Shown: in pieces, positions 62,394 through 64,000 of the stretch
How positions within the stretch are numbered: the first letter of the stretch is position 1
Layout of the letters: every line of letters begins with the position of its first letter
From: Planctomycetota bacterium
GTDB lineage: Bacteria > Planctomycetota > UBA1135 > UBA2386
Direction of reading: 5' to 3'
Length of the DNA: 64,000 nucleotides
Assembly: GCA_016716265.1 (NCBI GenBank)
Contig: JADJWQ010000001.1
Coordinates: forward strand, 1,178,001 to 1,242,000
The notes under the pieces: model-generated
Told to the model about the DNA's origin: nothing
What the model saw: the letters and a program-made list of their open reading frames with translations, nothing else
Databases searched by the model: none
Position numbers and translations under genes: made by a program

Positions 62394-63143
62394 TCAGATG
62401 CTGAGCCGGCGGAACAGGAAGGACGGGATCGAGCGGATCACCATCATGATCGGCCGCCAGATCCACGGCACGTGAGCCACCGCGGCCCGCCGGTCGCGCG
62501 CTCGGACGATCCCCTTCGCACAGCGCTCGGCGGTGATCGGCAGCGGCACCTTCATGCCCGCCGTCATCGGCGTCGTCACCGGCCCGGGCCGCACCGTCGT
62601 GACCCACACACCGCGACGCCACAGCCGGTTCCGGAGCGCCTCGAGATGGCTGTCCTGCGCGGCCTTCGACGCGTTGTAGCCCGGCCGGTCCATGCGCCCG
62701 CGCAGCGCCGCGACGCTCGACACGCCGACGATGTGGCCGCGCCCGCGCGGCACGAACCGCCGCGCCGCCTCGTTGCACCAGGCCATGCAGCCGAGCGCAT
62801 TGACCTCGAGCATCTGCGCGTCCAGGTCGGTCGGGAACGCCTCGATCTCGACCATCGGCATGACGCCGGCCACGTAGTGCAGCTCGTCGACCGGGCCGAG
62901 CTCCGTCTCGATCCGGTCCCACAGCGCGCCGATCCCCGCGCGGTCGGTGACATCGTGCTCGTAGACGTGCACGCGTGTCGTGCCGACCTTCTCATTGGCG
63001 CGCGCGGCGATCCGCTCGAGCTCGTCGCGCCGGCGGGCGAGGATGGCGACGGGCCGCGCATCGTGCGCGAGGCGGACGGCGAGGGCTTCGCCGATGCCGG
63101 ACGAGGCACCGACGACGACGATCGTTCCGGATAGCGGGCTCAT
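62394..63143 (-). CDS. Short-chain dehydrogenase, DprE2-like
   Basis: 249 residues. NAD(P) motif VVGASSGIGEAL near the start; catalytic Ser in GVSSVAALRG and YNASK (Tyr-x-x-x-Lys). Two bases from the FAD oxidase gene, so the pair probably performs an oxidation-reduction epimerisation like DprE1/DprE2. C-terminal hydrophobic helix (PWIWRPIMMVIRSIPSFLF) suggests membrane attachment, fitting a lipid-linked substrate. Confidence 0.85.
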   Translation of the reverse strand: MSPLSGTIVVVGASSGIGEALAVRLAHDARPVAILARRRDELERIAARANEKVGTTRVHVYEHDVTDRAGIGALWDRIETELGPVDELHYVAGVMPMVEIEAFPTDLDAQMLEVNALGCMAWCNEAARRFVPRGRGHIVGVSSVAALRGRMDRPGYNASKAAQDSHLEALRNRLWRRGVWVTTVRPGPVTTPMTAGMKVPLPITAERCAKGIVRARDRRAAVAHVPWIWRPIMMVIRSIPSFLFRRLSI

Positions 63144-63501
63144 GGTTCTGTGCCGAGCCTAATCGACCGGTGCACGACGCCGCGCGCACTCCGTGTGATT
63201 CCCGAGCCGCGCGCGCGAGCGTCGAGCGCCGCCGCGGCAGGTCCCGAGGCGGAGCTCGACGATCGTCCCGGAGCGGGACGGTCCCGCGTCGGGAACGACG
63301 ACGCCGCCGCAGCGCGCGTCAGCGCAATCCCCGGCCGATGGCGTCGCCGCTTCGCGAGCGGCGACGCGAGCGTCGCGGGCACACGGCACGGCGGGGCACC
63401 GCCGCGCGCGCGGAACCGCCGTGATCGCCCCGGCCGCCGGCGACCGATGTCGGGGCTGCCGGCGGCAGCTCGCCGGCGCCTGGTTCCAAGGGAGGGTCCG
63501 G
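63144..63501. other. Divergent intergenic region
   Basis: 358 bases between the SDR gene and the plus-strand lipoprotein gene. Very GC-rich; I see no clear promoter motif, repeat or RNA. It should carry promoters in both directions. Confidence 0.4.
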
Positions 63502-64000
63502 GTGGAAGAGCCGACACGGGGATCTCATGCGACCACAGCCCGCGCCCGCTGGCGCCCGCGTCCTGCGTGGGCCGCGCTGGCGAGCCTGTCGCTGGTGGCG
63601 GCCTGTGCGGTGCGAGCTCCCGCCGACCTGCCGGCGCGCCCCTGCCCGCTGCCGCAGGCGGGCGCCGCGCTCGCCCTGCGCGTCGGCGTCGAGGTGATCG
63701 ACGACGCCGGCTCGGTTCCCAGCGCGACCGCGCTCGGGCGCCCCGCCTGGCGTGCCGAGCGCCCTCATCGCGCGCCGACCTCCGCCGCGGCGCGCGACGC
63801 GTCGGGAGCGCCGGCGGTGCGGCTGCGGATCGCCGAGCCCGCGGTCGCGGCGGAGGTCGGCCCGTTCCTGCGCGCCGAGCCGCCGTGGCAGCTCGGCCGC
63901 GACGACATCGAGCGCATCGCGGACCCGACCGAGCAGGCTGCGGTCCGCTTCGTCCAGGACCTGCTCGGCGAGGACCGCCGCCGCATGCAGCAGACGATCG
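63502..64000 (+). CDS. Lipoprotein, truncated at window end
   Basis: 166 residues visible from a GTG with GGAGGG five bases upstream. A basic N-terminus is followed by ALASLSLVAAC (lipobox, Cys ~37). The mature part is Ala/Arg/Pro-rich, continuing into a helical segment (DDIERIADPTEQAAVRFVQDLLGE). Open to the window edge. No family recognised. Confidence 0.6.
   Translation, partial: MEEPTRGSHATTARARWRPRPAWAALASLSLVAACAVRAPADLPARPCPLPQAGAALALRVGVEVIDDAGSVPSATALGRPAWRAERPHRAPTSAAARDASGAPAVRLRIAEPAVAAEVGPFLRAEPPWQLGRDDIERIADPTEQAAVRFVQDLLGEDRRRMQQTI

Overview
The window is very GC-rich, about 70% by eye, and densely coded, with many ATGA start/stop overlaps. The protein mix includes CHAT-NACHT proteins, formylglycine-enzyme-fold (FGE) domains, a DUF1080 (3-keto-disaccharide hydrolase) lipid-world protein, a GH114-like lipoprotein, many lipoproteins and divergent ECF-type sigma factors. 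This suggests a deep-branching member of the Planctomycetota. That assignment is inferred from content, because the window holds no rRNA or marker gene. I saw no tRNA, rRNA, CRISPR array or insertion sequence.

Layout. 1-10.6 kb: a TIR-like membrane protein, a CHAT-NACHT-TPR protein and an operon with ExbB/ExbD-like proteins plus secreted and lipoprotein partners. 10.9-21.2 kb: a minus-strand operon resembling a contractile injection system (sheath, tube, PAAR-like tip, baseplate proteins, a papain-like protein at its end), facing a divergent sigma-like regulator. 22.8-25.9 kb: an unassigned protein with a HEAT-repeat partner. 26.0-36.5 kb: a diversity-generating retroelement (DGR). 36.7-40.1 kb: an ECF sigma factor and a DUF4062 membrane cluster. 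40.3-44.4 kb: lipoproteins and a trypsin-like protease. 44.6-49.9 kb: two convergent FGE-fold genes, one coupled to a CHAT-NACHT gene. 50-54 kb: a YbjN-like protein, another HEAT pair and a TIR-like membrane protein. 53.9-64 kb: mainly housekeeping genes (aldehyde dehydrogenase, GH114-like lipoprotein, Ogt, DUF1080, amidase, DprE1/DprE2-like pair), with a perfect 77-bp palindrome.

The central finding is the DGR at 29.6-32.9 kb: an HTH protein, Avd, a 176-bp template repeat (TR) and a reverse transcriptase, all on the minus strand. The core lies between the converging 3' ends of two CHAT-NACHT-FGE genes. The left gene's variable repeat matches the TR except at template adenines, which is the signature of an active DGR. 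The right gene has a frameshift and a drifted variable repeat. The architecture suggests a STAND-type conflict receptor with a CHAT protease effector, a NACHT switch and a hypervariable C-type-lectin-fold sensor. The TR also carries an AAC-GAC microsatellite that could vary the length as well as the sequence of the sensor loop.

The same CHAT-NACHT plus FGE combination recurs at 45.9-49.9 kb as two overlapping genes. There the FGE gene has a 12-G tract in the region equivalent to the DGR variable segment. The window therefore reads as an island of related conflict modules. Functional roles in conflict or defence are inferred from domains and context, not shown by sequence alone.
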